Shown piece after piece: positions 44,171 to 55,864 of a stretch of 64,000 bases of DNA. The position numbers and the translations under genes are program-made. Location of the stretch: the NCBI GenBank assembly GCA_029718625.1, contig CM056379.1, positions 69,124,670 to 69,188,669 of the forward strand, in the 5' to 3' direction. Each line of letters starts with the position of its first letter. Within the stretch, counting starts at the first letter, position 1. Below the pieces are notes generated by a model. The model had not been told where the DNA came from and made no database searches. It was given only the letters and a program-made list of their open reading frames with translations. The DNA comes from Synaphobranchus kaupii (Eukaryota; Chordata; Actinopteri; Anguilliformes; Synaphobranchidae).

Positions 44171-46589
44171 AAATAAATAAATAAATAAAGACTGATAACA
44201 TGTAAGAACCAACACATAACAAGAACGAACACTGACAAAATAAACTAAAGCAAAAAACGTACAGACAAAATACTTTGAAAGAAATGAATGAGTTATCATT
44301 TGGTGGTGCTACCTTAATGTTCTATATAGTCACACCAAATGTTCTGGAGAGGACACTTTTTTGGACAACAATCCAATTAGGATTTTACACTTAAACAAGC
44401 TGTTGCAAAGACAAACTACTGCGTATTACAAAGTTGAATCTTTACTTTTCTATAGAATATGGTGTTCTATAGAGTATTGAATAAAACATTGTTACCTATA
44501 TTTGGACAGGCCTTTTTTTGTTATTTCTTCATACACTTTTTGGTTCAGTCAACAGATTTTATATAGGCCTACTGTCAGAGGTAAATTTTTTCCTAATTTA
44601 TCTCAAGGCAGATGGATTACAGAAGCAGTTAAGAATGAGAATTTACAACTTCATTTGTTTATGTAGCATTACCAATATTGTACTTTTTGCATTCATACTT
44701 CAATAAAGTACATGTATGGTACCGTATATAATAACCAGAGTAGCGACCTTATGTTAGTCAATCCCACACTCTCAAAACACAAATGTATTTATGTATCTGC
44801 ATGAATAAAGAACAAATGCATGTCAAAGTAATTTACAGAAATATGCCAGAGAGGTTGGAAACCCTACAGGGCTTATGCTAGAAGCTCACTTTAGAAAACA
44901 AAATCACATTAATTGAAGAACAATAAAGGATTGTATTATATAAAACAAATATTTTAAAATAAAGCAATAATAAGAAAAAAACTGAATAAATAGTCATTGT
45001 GAAAATAGAAAAGAGAACAGAGAAGGGAAAGAGGAAAATACTGCTATTACATTGTAGGATTTAATAAATAACCCTTATCCCTGTGTTTGAACACTTAGGG
45101 AGGGGTAAATTTAATTAAGATATTTTTTTTAGAGTAGAATCAATACGCCGAGATAGGTGGTGATATTGTGAAATGATCCGCATGTGTCATGACGAAACAC
45201 CTCTCTCTCCTTGCTCTCCAATGCTGTCGTTGGTTTGTTTGACGGCGTGGCGATGTTATTGAAGGCGCCCAAGAGCTGCTGCACCGCTGCTAAGGTGCCT
45301 GGCAAGTCGTCTGCTTAAACTTCTGTCGTGATTTCCGCCTTAGTTCACGCAGCACCGATTTTTCTGCCATCTTGGACAGTTTCCGATGTAGTCCGACGCA
45401 GATATGATGTACGTAAACCGGCTCTAGCCGAACATGCCCTATATACTAACTAGAAAGGCAGATGCCTTCTCAAAACGGCACCGTTTCCACGGCCCAAAGT
45501 TTTTTCTCTGATTGGCCAACGTGACCTGTTACATGAAGGTGGTCAATTTGTCCCTTTTGCAGAGAGTAATGGCTGCCGCTGCAAATCTAGAACCATGACC
45601 AGAGCCACCACGGAGTGGGTTTTGTGAGAACAATCGATGTTATGTGAAAATCAAAACAATAAATACATTGATAAATTATTATTGAATACGTCTATGCTAT
45701 GATTACATTCACATACTTAAATAATTATTGTTGCACCTGTTTGTTTATTTACCGTCTGTGGTATTGCAGTCGGTGATCCCATCGCTTTTTCAAGCTTTCC
45801 GCGAACCAGCGGTCCTTATAATTGCGTGAAGTGTTGCCTGAATGATGTCGAAGGCTAACGAAGAGCCTATCTTGTTAAAATCGCTTCACAACGTTACTGC
45901 AAATTCATATAAATGAGCCGCGAATAGTTAACGTTACGAAAATGTTTAATATCTATGTCGTTAGCTAACGACATTATTAACAAGCTGTTTGGTTAGTGTT
46001 AACTATTGCGTTACTCGTCGTTATGTTGTTCGAAGCTGTGTTGAACAAAGCAGGCTCATTAGCCAACATATTAGCACACCCTCCCAGAAAGCAGGAACCT
46101 CCATGTATAACGTTAGCTAGCAACGACTGCTAAATTATGCTCTCAGAACTGTATGGGTCAATGACAAATAAGGTAATAAAAAATACTGACCAAAATGGAT
46201 TTTAAATACATTCTTAATTCCACAAGAATGTATCCTGTGTATTTATATTTGTTTCATAGCTTTTAAGGTGATATAAATACATTTTTAAACAAGATTTCAG
46301 ATTTTACCACCCAGAAATGTCAGGTGGCGCGACCATATATGAATTTTGAATAATACACTTTTAATGTATTTACCACTACTGAAAACCTGCAAATATGAAT
46401 AATTGTAGTGTGTAAAATACACATCACATGGTAAATTCCACTTTAATTTCTTTATTTATGGCAGTTTTATTCCATTTATAGAAACGGCCACTTCTTTTTC
46501 TTTTCAAACAGAGAAAGAAAGAGAAAGAAAACAAAAATTCTAACAGTAAAAATGATTAGAATGACATCAGTTTAGATAGCTAATTTCTT
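44171..46589. other. AT-rich region without recognisable genes
   Basis: Contains a (TAAA)n run near 44,183, long AT-rich stretches and a more GC-rich segment (45,200-45,600). The GC-rich segment includes a minus-strand 'MAEKSVLRELRRKSRQKF' reading that ends after about 30 codons, and a CCAAT-type ATTGGCCAA near 45,512 before an ATGGCTGCCGC start-like site. That last arrangement resembles 735-810. Nothing here could be assigned with confidence. Confidence 0.35.
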
Positions 46590-46980
46590 ATCATAACATA
46601 GCAGCTATCCATAGTCAAGAATGTTGAGTGTAGTACACAGTAAACTATGGCTAAGACAACAAGACATTATAAACTATAAAATCAACTAAGAATTGGAACA
46701 GGAAACAAGTGAAAAACAGTACTGGTACTAGATTGGTAAGTCAGTCAAGGTGGAGTCTGAAGAGGTGTGTCTTCAGACCATGACGGAAAGCAGGCAGTGT
46801 TTGAGTAGAACGTAGAGGAGTGAGGAGTTCGTTCCACTACTGGGGAGCTAGGGTGGAGAAGCTCCGCATTCGGGACGAGCAGAGCGAAGTGGTCGAGCTG
46901 GAATGTAGTGTTGTATTATGTCCTGCAGGTAGGAAGGGCTTGTCCTTTTGACTGCAGCGTAGGCCAGGGTCAGAAATTTG
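46590..46980 (-). mobile_element. L2 LINE fragment
   Basis: The minus strand resembles the L2 C-terminus and 3' UTR seen at 9,600-10,130 and 62,240-62,680. Shared bases include 'GTCAAGGTGGAGTCTGAAGA' (46,746-46,765) and 'GAAGTGGTCGAGC' (about 46,886). The terminal stem-loop is not retained. Confidence 0.7.
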
Positions 46981-47074
46981 ATTAACACTTACTAATGTTA
47001 ACGTTAGCTGTATTAATTAAATATTAAATATTTAATTCAATGATGATCATTTATGAACTCTCTCCTCTCTCCCT

Positions 47075-47115
47075 CCACACACACACACACACACACACAC
47101 ACATAAACACACAGA
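47075..47115. repeat. CA microsatellite
   Basis: (CA)n run followed by an imperfect ACACAGAGAG tail. Confidence 0.95.
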
Positions 47116-47286
47116 GAGAGATGGGGACATTTGCCAATTGCTAGCTAAAAATGGAGGGCTGGAGGGTTAATTTGGTCACAGAATGTGGATATGTGTTCTG
47201 ACCTTTATCTTAATCTGTTATCATCCATCGTTCTTCCTGTGGTTCATGTTTAGATTTACATGTATTTACTTCTTTTCTTTTTGTAG

Positions 47287-47707
47287 GGCCACAAGACAGC
47301 CCTGGGCCCTCAAGAGAAGAGCCTCACTTATCAACATTAGTTTCCAGCGAGAAATTCAGAATTCCGTGGAAGAAATTCCCCTCTGACCTCACCATGACTT
47401 TACAACAAAAGAAGAGACCGGCTCCAGCATTGAGATGAGAATATGGTTCGTATTGTCATCGATGACCTACTTGCCAAGGAGGTGAGCAGACTCGGGAGAG
47501 CAAAACTCTGGCAAGTTGCTCAAGAAATGGTAGAAACCTTTCCCTGCTCACTCCCTGATACAAGTGGTGACAATGTTGTTGGAACTGGGTATGACTCACT
47601 GATGCTTCAGATGGAAAATCGCATAGAAAATTGCAGACGGCAGAATACTATTAAAACAAAGAGACACATGCAAGGAGATGCAAGTACCATTGGAACCAAG
47701 AAGTCAG
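47287..47707 (+). CDS. Exon-like ORF, unidentified
   Basis: Flanked by an acceptor-like TTTTTGTAG (to 47,286) and a donor-like TCAG|GTATCT (47,708). The clearest open part begins at ATG 47,443 ('MVRIVIDDLLAKEV') and continues 'LWQVAQEMVETFPCSLPD', 'VVGTGYDSLMLQMENRIEN' and a basic 'KTKR' stretch. Upstream codons in this exon ('FPSDLTMTLQQKKRPAP') resemble the same protein type but in another frame. From memory, this pattern occurs in multi-copy teleost proteins of unknown role, including SAMD3-like ones. It is therefore either a host gene fragment or part of an unrecognised element. It is truncated and probably not functional. Confidence 0.4.
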
Positions 47708-47936
47708 GTATCTGCTGGGACTGACTGGAGCTATACTGAAGAAGCTAAAGGATCTGTGATGTTTCTTTCTTTTTGTCATTTAAACAGACTGAAATTGAAC
47801 TTTTTACGCCCCTTTGCTTCTTGAAACCTTGTTACGGTTGTTTGCTCCTTGAAAACAGGTATCTGCTCCACCTGTTGAGTCTCTAAACCGACACATCTGC
47901 ATATGTGTACCTGTAAATCATTGTAAGGGGGAGTGT
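47708..47936. other. Spacer, no gene seen
   Basis: Between the exon-like ORF and the gypsy remnant. It contains 'CAGGTATCTGCT' twice (about 47,706 and 47,857), a possible small duplication. Confidence 0.4.
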
Positions 47937-48040
47937 AAGGTTCAGAGAACCAAATGCGACCGACAAGGATTTCTAAAAGCGTATCAAGAGAGAAAACGCG
48001 GAGTAGCCGGGCGAAACATGCGCATAGAGCATGGTAGCTG

Positions 48041-49226
48041 TTACCGCACGGTGACCGGGTTTATTTTCTGAAGGATCTTGAAGGGTCCCACAAAACGAGG
48101 AGTGAGTTTGCGAGACTCTACTCGCAAGGGGAGATCCCGCGTAGTGAGCCAAACACGTTGCCCCACCCTATAAGAAGGAGCAGGACGACGACGCCTATCC
48201 GCCGTAATCTTTTGCTTGGCCATGGCACGCAGGAGGGATGAGCGCACACGCCTCCAAACCGCTCTACACCTTCGAACTAAGGACCCTGCGGAAGGTACCT
48301 CCACATCTCTCTCCATTTCCGGAAATAAAGGGGGTTGATACCCCATTTGCGCCTCGAACGGAGAGAGGCCTGTGGAGGCGTTGCGCAAAGTATTATGGGC
48401 ATATTCAGCCCATGCGAGGTGGCGGCTCCAAGATGTGGGGTTGGAGGCAGCCAAACAACACAAGGTGCTCTAAAGTCTGATTGGTGCGTTCTGTCTGTCC
48501 GTTAGTCTCCGGGTGAAAGCCAGAGGAAAGACTGATAGACGCGCCTAATAGAGAGCAAAAGGAACGCCAGAATCTCGCAGTGAATTGGGGCCCACGATCG
48601 GATATCATGTCTACAGGAGGGCCGTGCACCCAGAAGACGTGGTCCACTATGAGCTGCGCTGTCTCTGGCGCTGAAGGGAGTTTCGAAAGTGCGATAAAAT
48701 GAGCCGCCTTGGAGAAGCGATCCACGACCACTAATATCATCGTGTTACGTGAGGACACAGGCAACCCGGTGACAAAATCGAGTGTGATGTGACTCAAGGA
48801 CAGCTAGGGATGGGAAGAGGGCACAGGAGACCCGAGGGCTGGGAACATGATCCCTTGCTCCAAGCACACACAGGACAGTCAGCGACGAGGGACCGTATAT
48901 CTCTCTCAAGACCGGGCCACCAAAAACGCCGGGGAAACAAATTCCTTAGTACGGTAGATGCCCGAGTGGCCGGCTAAATGGGAGGCGTGTCCCCATTGGA
49001 GAACTCGACCTAACCCGGGACGGCACAAACAGGCAGTGGGGAGGGCCCCCACCTGGACCTGGATCAGAATGCAGAGCCTTCTGTACTGCTGCCTCGTGTG
49101 GTCGGCGTGGACAATGGGTTCAGGAATGGGATCCTTGTCAGTACGGTCAAAGACGCGAGAAAGCGCATCCGGCTTCACATTTTTGAATGTGATAAAAAAA
49201 TTGAAATGTAAAAAAACAACGCCCAC
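48041..49226 (-). pseudogene. gypsy integrase, in two frames
   Basis: Starts with the end of RNase H and the zinc-binding region ('VKPDALSR', 'HASHLAGHSGIYRT' with His pair). Then come the core '[11 protein letters not shown]' (first Asp), '[14 protein letters not shown]' (second Asp) and '[18 protein letters not shown]' (Glu), followed by the C-terminal '[16 protein letters not shown]' and '[12 protein letters not shown]', the GPY/F module. Frame changes occur near 48,900 and 48,430. A chromodomain is not visible. Confidence 0.85.
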
Positions 49227-50521
49227 CGAGCCTGACGGGAGTTACGCCTCTTAGCTTGCTGCACATACTCAAGGTTTTTGTGATCCGTCCATATGGTGAA
49301 CGGATGCTCAGCTCCCTTGAGCCAGTGGCGCCACTCCTTCAGTGCTAGCTTTATAACCAGCAACTCCCGGTCTCCTACATCGTAATTCCTCTCTGCGGGT
49401 GTTAATGCATGAGAGAAATATGCGCAGCGGTGCACCTTGTGATCAAGCGGGGAGTGCTGGGAAATAATGGCTCAGACGCCTAGTTCAGAGGCGTCCACCT
49501 CTACCACAAAGGGAAGGGATGGGTTGGGAGTCACGAGTATGGGCTCGGAGCTAAATCTCCTCTTTAACTCCTAAAATGCCGCCTCCGCCTTGGAATTCCA
49601 TTGAAAGGGGCCGGGGAGTGTCTTCTTGGTGAGCGCAGTAATAGGGGCCACTGCCGCACTGAAATTGCGGATGAACCGCAGATAAAAAATTAGCGAACCC
49701 CAAAAAACGCTGAACCTGCTTGAGAGAAGACGGAGTGGGCCAGTTTTTTTTACCACGGACACTTTCTCAGGATCCATCTGTACCTCACCATCAGCAATAA
49801 TGAACCCAAGAAAAGAAACTGAGTTAGTGTGAAAAACGCATTTCTCCGCTTTCACAAATAACAGCCTTAAGGAGCGCTGACAGAACCTGCCTGATGTGAA
49901 CGATGTGCGTCGGGAGATCTCCGGGGCAGATAGAGAGTACAAGGACCCTCTGGAAGGGACAGTGCCCGGGTAGAGCTCAATAGCACAATCATAAGCCCTG
50001 TGAGGCAGCAACGTAGTGGCCCGTTGTTTGCTGAAAACCTCCGAGAGAGTTCTGTACTACTCAGGGACATTGGGAGGGAGGGAAAATACCATACCCCCCC
50101 TACTTTAGCGCTCTCCTCGCTCGAGAGTGAATTGAGCGAGGCCACTCAATCTCGGAGTCAGTGAGCTGCTCCTCCCACATAAGTGGGCCATCTGCCAGAG
50201 AATCCCAGGCTAGACTCTCCTTGCCCCCCTCGGAAAGGGCCAGGGAGTTCTCCCCATCAGAACAAGAGCCGTCCTGCCCCTGTGTGCTATCTGTGCCGGA
50301 CTCGACCTGAGTACTAGGAGACCCTCCTGCCACAAGGAATCTAGGGACTGAACAGTGGGGTCCGCACTGGGGCCCCCAGTGACGGATAACAGCCTGCCCT
50401 CCTCCCAGTTAATTTGAGGATTATGGCGGGTAAGCCAAGAGTGTCCTAAAATAAGTGGATACGCGGGGGAATCGACCAGGATCTGGATCTCTTCTATATG
50501 GTCGCAATAGGGAATGCGCAT
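49175..50521 (-). pseudogene. gypsy protease, reverse transcriptase and RNase H, damaged
   Basis: A protease-region sequence ('YPLILGHSWLTRHNPQINW', 50,400-50,470) is followed by a broken RT. The RT N-part is barely recognisable ('YDCAIELYPGTVP'). The frame then jumps straight to 'FVKAEKCVFHTNSVSFLGF' (about 49,800-49,865), so the palm segment with the YxDD active site has been deleted near 49,880-49,930. RNase H/connection follows: '[22 protein letters not shown]', read in two parts, and '[16 protein letters not shown]'. Frames change at least four times. Confidence 0.8.
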
Positions 50522-50749
50522 GCGTACCCTGGTGGTGATTTGAGAAATGGTCCCGTGCCTAATGGACTATCGAGAGCCGTGACTAGACGAGACCGTGGAA
50601 GAATCAAGGTCGGAATACCAAGAGCTTTGACCCACTTAGCATCGATAAAAGATTCGACTGCTCCGGAATCTAAAAAGGCGTCACAGCTGGTCTGATGCCC
50701 TCCTCAGAGCAGCTGCAGAGAAATTAGGGTCCGAGGGTGGACATGACTC

Positions 50750-51459
50750 TCTCTCGCTAGAACCCTTGGTTCCCCTAGTGAGAGTCCCCGTTTCCCACTA
50801 GCTTAGGACACTGATCTCTCATATGCCCATCTCTCCAGCAATATCTACACCTCCCCTTCCGCGGACTAGCGCCCTTGGGTTCGCTCACCGCTGCCCATCC
50901 ACCTGCATAGGTTCTCCCAGACTAAAGGAGGAATAGGTGGGGGATGGTGACGCAGGAGACAGTGAATAGCGGGTGGGGTGATATCTGTTTCCCCCTTTAG
51001 CCCTCTCACGTTTTCTCTCCCAAATGCGGTTATCCACACGGATGGCTGTGGAAACTAGGGCACCGAACGTGGCAGGAGGCTGGAGCACCGACAGAACGTC
51101 CTTTACAGGATTGGACAGGGCATTCAGAAACATAGAACTGAGTGGCCCATCGGGCTATCCAGTCTGCCCTGCCAGTGCTCGAAACCCGATGGAGAAGGCT
51201 CCCACCATCTCGGTGCCCTGGCGGAGACAGGTCAGTCGCATGGCCGCCTCCTGACCGGAGACGTCATAGTCAAAGACTGACGCCATCTCGCCATAAGCAG
51301 ATCCGTGTGGCTCATCACCGGTGCATTGGCTCTAATAAGTGGGTCGGCCCACTCGAGAGCGGTACCGGTTAAGAGGGAGAGGATAAACGCTATCTGGGAA
51401 TCCTGTGTGTGAAAACGGGAGCCCTGCGCTTAAAAAAAATTAAACACTGGGTTAGAAAC
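50750..51459 (-). pseudogene. gypsy gag, C-terminal part
   Basis: Gag capsid-like sequence ('SQIAFILSLLTGTALEWADP', then 'FLNALSNPVKDVLSVLQPP') is followed by a zinc-knuckle region near 50,790-50,850 (C..C....H....C pattern on the minus strand: 'CRYCWRDGHMRDQCP'). The upstream end at 51,459 is the ERV junction, with AAAC at 51,456-51,459. Confidence 0.75.
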
Positions 51460-51975
51460 TGTCGTGGATTTTTCCCTTTCAACCCACAGTGAGCAAGTCT
51501 GTTCAAACAGAACCACAACGAAACGATGTAATAGAATAAGAAAAAGAATTTCAGTTTATTGGAGATAAACTCAGGATGAGAGAGAATCTTACCAGAATCT
51601 CTCTGACCTAGAAACAGCATACAGAGGAGATTTATACACAATATCGTTGCTTTACTGATTTGCCACAAGGGGCGGTTTCTAAACATACAGAGACAAGGGT
51701 ATTCATTTCTTGGTGTTTTGTCTTTCTATAACTATCAATAACCTTCAAAACAAGTAACGAAAACATCTGCCTCACAGACTGCCTGTCTCAGCAGAATGTG
51801 AAGGAGAGACACAGAGGGAGTGAACCATTGACCTACTCAGTGTTCACAAAGAATACATTATTTAATTACTTAACTCAATATATAATTGATCTATTATATT
51901 AAATGCTTAATGATAATCATGTGATTGTCTCTATGTTAATACACACATATTGTAAAACAGAAAATTCCTTCACAT
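51460..51975 (-). repeat. ERV 3' LTR
   Basis: Minus strand TGTGAAGG..CCACGACA, 516 bp. TATA-like TATAAA (minus strand) is near 51,631-51,636. It is nearly identical to 60,842-61,355. Confidence 0.95.
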
Positions 51976-51988
51976 TTCCCTCCTTTTA
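51976..51988 (-). other. ERV polypurine tract
   Basis: Minus strand AAAAGGAGGGAAA lies immediately before the 3' LTR, as expected for plus-strand DNA priming in a retrovirus. Confidence 0.85.
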
Positions 51989-52623
51989 TCATTTCATGAT
52001 AACTAACAATTTTCTGTTACAATCTACCTAATATACTCAATCAATTAGTAAGTGATTCATTTTAATAACATCATAAATGATTACATGATTATACAGATCA
52101 AATACAATAATCTCGTGTGGATATGTACAATACTCCAATAATCCAGGGGGAATTGAAAAACCGGCAGATTCAGGATTTATATGGGACAAAACTAGCACAG
52201 AGCCAGAAAACCCAATCAGTTCCGGAAAAAATAATCCCCCGACCCCCCCCTTAGGGCAATCAAGCTTCGCTTCCGGATATTAGCAATTATCGCACATCAT
52301 CCATATCTGATTAATAACAAGAATCAACATAGGAAAAATTAAAATATAAAAAATGAAATCATAGTGAATATAGTAACAGGATTGAATAAAATTGAATATA
52401 AAAATAATTTTCACTATAATGTACTACTGATTATTTAACATATAAAATTATTACTATCAAGAGAAAGTCTGAAAGAAAAGAAAGATAAAAAATAAAAACC
52501 CATCATGTAATGGAGACTTTTCACAACTCCTGGAATGTCAACCTTTTATCTCTTCACATTACAACACTGTCTGTCTTCCCACCAACCATGTGACAGGGTG
52601 GGTACATAATTCAGGCCTATACT
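51989..52623 (-). other. ERV env-LTR spacer
   Basis: About 640 bp between the env stop and the polypurine tract. It is AT-rich, and I see no accessory ORF above 60 codons. Confidence 0.6.
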
Positions 52624-54318
52624 TTATATAGGGTCGTCAGTAAACTCAGGAAGTTGTCGGAGAAGGAATACATTATCTTGTTCAGGATCAGGAACCTTTT
52701 GCTGTAAGTACTGACCTATAGCAGCTTGAGTGAGGCGTGCAATACAGACGCGAATCAGTGGCATTCCACAACAGCAAAGAAATACGAGCAGGGTGGCAAA
52801 GATAACAACAGGCAAAAAGATTCTCAGCAGTGTTTTCTTCCAACCTGTCAGGAGGTTAAAGAACCAATCTTTATTTGCATAAACCTCTCTCTCCACTAAT
52901 GAGTCACGGAGTTTGGTCATATTTCTAAGTCCCTGCTGTATGATCTGGCCATCCTCATCATAATGTGGTATGTATGTGCAACACGCCTCCCCAATCATCA
53001 CACAACCCCCCCCCCCCTGCTCTGCAGTAAGCTGATCTAATACCATGCGATTCTGCATAACCATTAATCGCAGTGAAGTCAACTCAGAGTTTACAGCACC
53101 TATGGTCAAAATGGAGGAGTTTATGTACTGGAGAAAAGTGTATCGAGTAACTTCTATCTCTTTAAAAGCCTCTGACACACCTAACCCAGGAAGCAAAGCC
53201 TGTATAAACTTCGAACCTGCAGTCCAAAGACGATGTTCAGTAGGAACAGGATTACTATCCCAAAACCCTCTCTTTACCCTGTGCATGCGACGTGTGGTGT
53301 GACTATATGTGGAAAGGTCAGGAATCACATACGTAGAGTCATACAAGGCAACAATGGCACATACTCCACCCCAGTCAGGGGGGAGAGCAGTGTAGACTGA
53401 ATTTCCACAAAGCCAGTACCAATCTGATAACAGTCGACTCCCAAGGCGAGATGATGGTATTATCCCGGAACAGTTCGCAGTTTGTTCCCTATTCCAAGGT
53501 AATGAGATTGCGTGTGACCAGGTCGTCCTACATATCTCATCAGCCATGTCAGGGTCGTCTCTGCAGGGACTATAGGGATCACTCAGACAGTCAAAACACT
53601 TATCCGGCTGTATGGGCGGACAGTCACAGAAAACAGTTTTACACTGAACATTGTCTAATTGACCTAGTGCATTAGAGCCATTACCTATAATACACATTCC
53701 AAACTTCATACTATGTTTAAGTACGACTGGACCGGGCATTTTCCATGACACCTGTGGCCATGCTAGGTAATCTTTCAGGAAAGAACAATTTGTATTGACT
53801 ACTGGAGTACTCAAAAGTGACAGATTTAATGGCACAGAGAAATCAGCTTTATCCCACCGTATTCCCACACCTGGGTGAGAACTCAGTCCCACCAAACATG
53901 TTGAGAGGTCGTTCTTCAGATTCTGCACCTGAAGAAGAGGGCCTGCTGTGGAATGAGGCATGTGAGAGCAAACATAACAAGACCGGTTAAAGTGCTGTTT
54001 TGCAGTCCACTCAGCATAACGCCACCAAGAATTAGTAGCATAATGATGCTTCACAGTTCCTGGTGTCAGCCAAGCTTCATTCCCGGTGGTGACATACCTT
54101 TTGGTCCTATTAGTCATTACAACAGTACCGTTTGGTTCACTGGTGTTAATGGTGTAGAATGTCTCATGAATCAGGATAATGGGCAGAACAGTGATGAGTG
54201 TAATGAGGCCTAGTATCAATAGGCCTACCTTCAGGCTGCAGCCTAATCTTCTCAAAGGGTTGTACCCCTCGGTGTTCCTGCTGTCGTCTGGCATGTTGGG
54301 AGCAGATATTACTGTCAC
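52624..54318 (-). CDS. env: ERV envelope glycoprotein, open 564-codon frame
   Basis: A full-length Env-like protein without stops. A hydrophobic N-terminal segment (residues about 29-50) precedes the surface subunit, which has several N-x-S/T sites, 'CFDC' (241-244) and 'YWLCG' (301-305) followed by 'LPPDWGGVC'. A basic furin-type site RVKR (347-350) separates the subunits. The transmembrane subunit has a heptad-like region, the CX6CC motif (C439, C446, C447), a membrane span (about 498-520) and a cytoplasmic tail. CX6CC is typical of gamma-type Env with covalently linked subunits. It follows pol by about 50 bp and is presumably expressed from a spliced RNA. Whether it still mediates fusion cannot be judged from sequence. 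Confidence 0.92.
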   Translation of the reverse strand: MTVISAPNMPDDSRNTEGYNPLRRLGCSLKVGLLILGLITLITVLPIILIHETFYTINTSEPNGTVVMTNRTKRYVTTGNEAWLTPGTVKHHYATNSWWRYAEWTAKQHFNRSCYVCSHMPHSTAGPLLQVQNLKNDLSTCLVGLSSHPGVGIRWDKADFSVPLNLSLLSTPVVNTNCSFLKDYLAWPQVSWKMPGPVVLKHSMKFGMCIIGNGSNALGQLDNVQCKTVFCDCPPIQPDKCFDCLSDPYSPCRDDPDMADEICRTTWSHAISLPWNREQTANCSGIIPSSRLGSRLLSDWYWLCGNSVYTALPPDWGGVCAIVALYDSTYVIPDLSTYSHTTRRMHRVKRGFWDSNPVPTEHRLWTAGSKFIQALLPGLGVSEAFKEIEVTRYTFLQYINSSILTIGAVNSELTSLRLMVMQNRMVLDQLTAEQGGGGCVMIGEACCTYIPHYDEDGQIIQQGLRNMTKLRDSLVEREVYANKDWFFNLLTGWKKTLLRIFLPVVIFATLLVFLCCCGMPLIRVCIARLTQAAIGQYLQQKVPDPEQDNVFLLRQLPEFTDDPI

Positions 54319-54366
54319 GTGCTCCTTGAAGTGGTGGTTCTCTGAGTTTTTAAACTCCGTGAGAAC

Positions 54367-55864
54367 TTAGTCGTCCCTGTGCGTCGGTCGAGGTGGGTCT
54401 CTCACCCTTATCCCTCCTTTGGCGCTGGTGGAGCTCTTTTGCAGTGGCTGGCGTGGACCCAAGAAGCACGGACTTCCACTCGCACGGCTGTGGAAAGGAC
54501 CCCTCCACCTGGCCTGGTGCCACTTCTTCCTTCTGAAGTCTTTTATCACCACCCAGTCTCCTGGCTGCAGGTCATGTAGAGGCCCGCTGGCTGGGTCTGG
54601 GAGAGCTGCTTTCACCTGTTGATGCACAGATCTCAGAACATTGGTTAGCTGAACACAGTAACTCACCATGCGAGTGTCAGCTAGCTCCTTGTCCAGCATC
54701 AGCCCTGGGGGGTGACATCCAGTCCTCATGGGCCGCCCTGTGATGACTTCATAGGGCGACAACCCTGTAGCAGCGTGGACCCTCCCCCGCATACCTGTAA
54801 GGACAATTGGCAGGGCCTGGACCCAATCCAGACCTGTCTCTGCCATCACTTTAGTTAACCAGTTCTTAATGGTTCCATTTGCCCTCTCTACCGCCCCTCC
54901 ACTCTGAGGGTGGTAAGCACAATGGAACTTCAACCTGATCCCCAATTGCTCGGTCACTTTGTCCAACACCTTGTTTAAAAAGTGTGAGCCTCTGTCTGAA
55001 GACAGCTTCCTCGGGATCCCCCACCTAGGAATAAGCTCTGTTAGTAGGGCTTTCGCCACTGCTGCAGCATCAGCTTTCCCTGTAGGAAAAACTTCAACCC
55101 ACTTTGAAAACATGTCAACAAACACCAAACAATAATTCTTACCCCTGCATGGGTTAAGTTCAATGAAGTCCATCATCAGGTACTCGAAAGGCTCCTGTGG
55201 AGCCGGGTGGGCTGCATTTGGAACTTTCTGACCCCTCCCAGCATTATTTACAACACAGATAACGCACTTTTCACAAAAGTTTTTTGCATAAGTAGAAAAT
55301 CCGCTTGTGTCCCAGTGTCTCGACATTAAAGATATCATCCCTCCTTTTGACACATGATCCAGTCCATGAGTCAATTTAGCATAATAGGGAAATAAAAAAC
55401 GAGATAAACAGGGTTTACCAGTAGGGCCTAGCCAGACCCCATCAGTGTAGGTGCCATCTCGCTTCCATTTGGCCTTTTCCTGGGGTGTGCCCCCAGCTTG
55501 GCAGTCCTGTACAGAGGCCATTGGAGTGTCTGTGGGAACAGCAGCCTGTGTGAGCAGACTGAGAGTTGTGTGAGGGGGGGCGATTGCAGCCGCCTTGGCT
55601 GTCAAGTCAGCCTGTTCATTACCTTGAGAGATAGCATCAGTCTGGTTTGTGTGAGCGGAGCACTTACATATAGCAATGGCAGCAGGCAAAATAATTGCCT
55701 GTAGGAGACAGCTCACTAAGTGTCCATTCTGCATAGTTTTCTCTGTAGAGGTAAGGAAGCCTCTATGCTGCCAAAGAGTTCCAAAGTCATGCACAACTCC
55801 AAAAGCATATCTGCTGTCAGTGAAAATATTTACAGTTTTACCTTCAGCCATGGCAAGCGCGTGT
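54367..55864 (-). pseudogene. pol: ERV pol: RNase H end and integrase
   Basis: An open frame with RNase H 'NIFTDSRYAFGVVHDFG' (catalytic Asp) and 'GNEQADLTAK'. Integrase follows, with an N-terminal zinc module (His pair near 'THGLDHVSKGG', Cys pair 'CEKCVIC'), the core 'MMDFIEL' (first Asp), 'LSSDRGSHF' (second Asp) and 'GGAVERANGTIK' (Glu), and a C-terminal SH3-like 'LQPGDWVVIKDF'. It is separated from the upstream pol frame by a shift near 55,850. It ends at 54,367, close to the env start. The domains themselves look undamaged. Confidence 0.88.
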
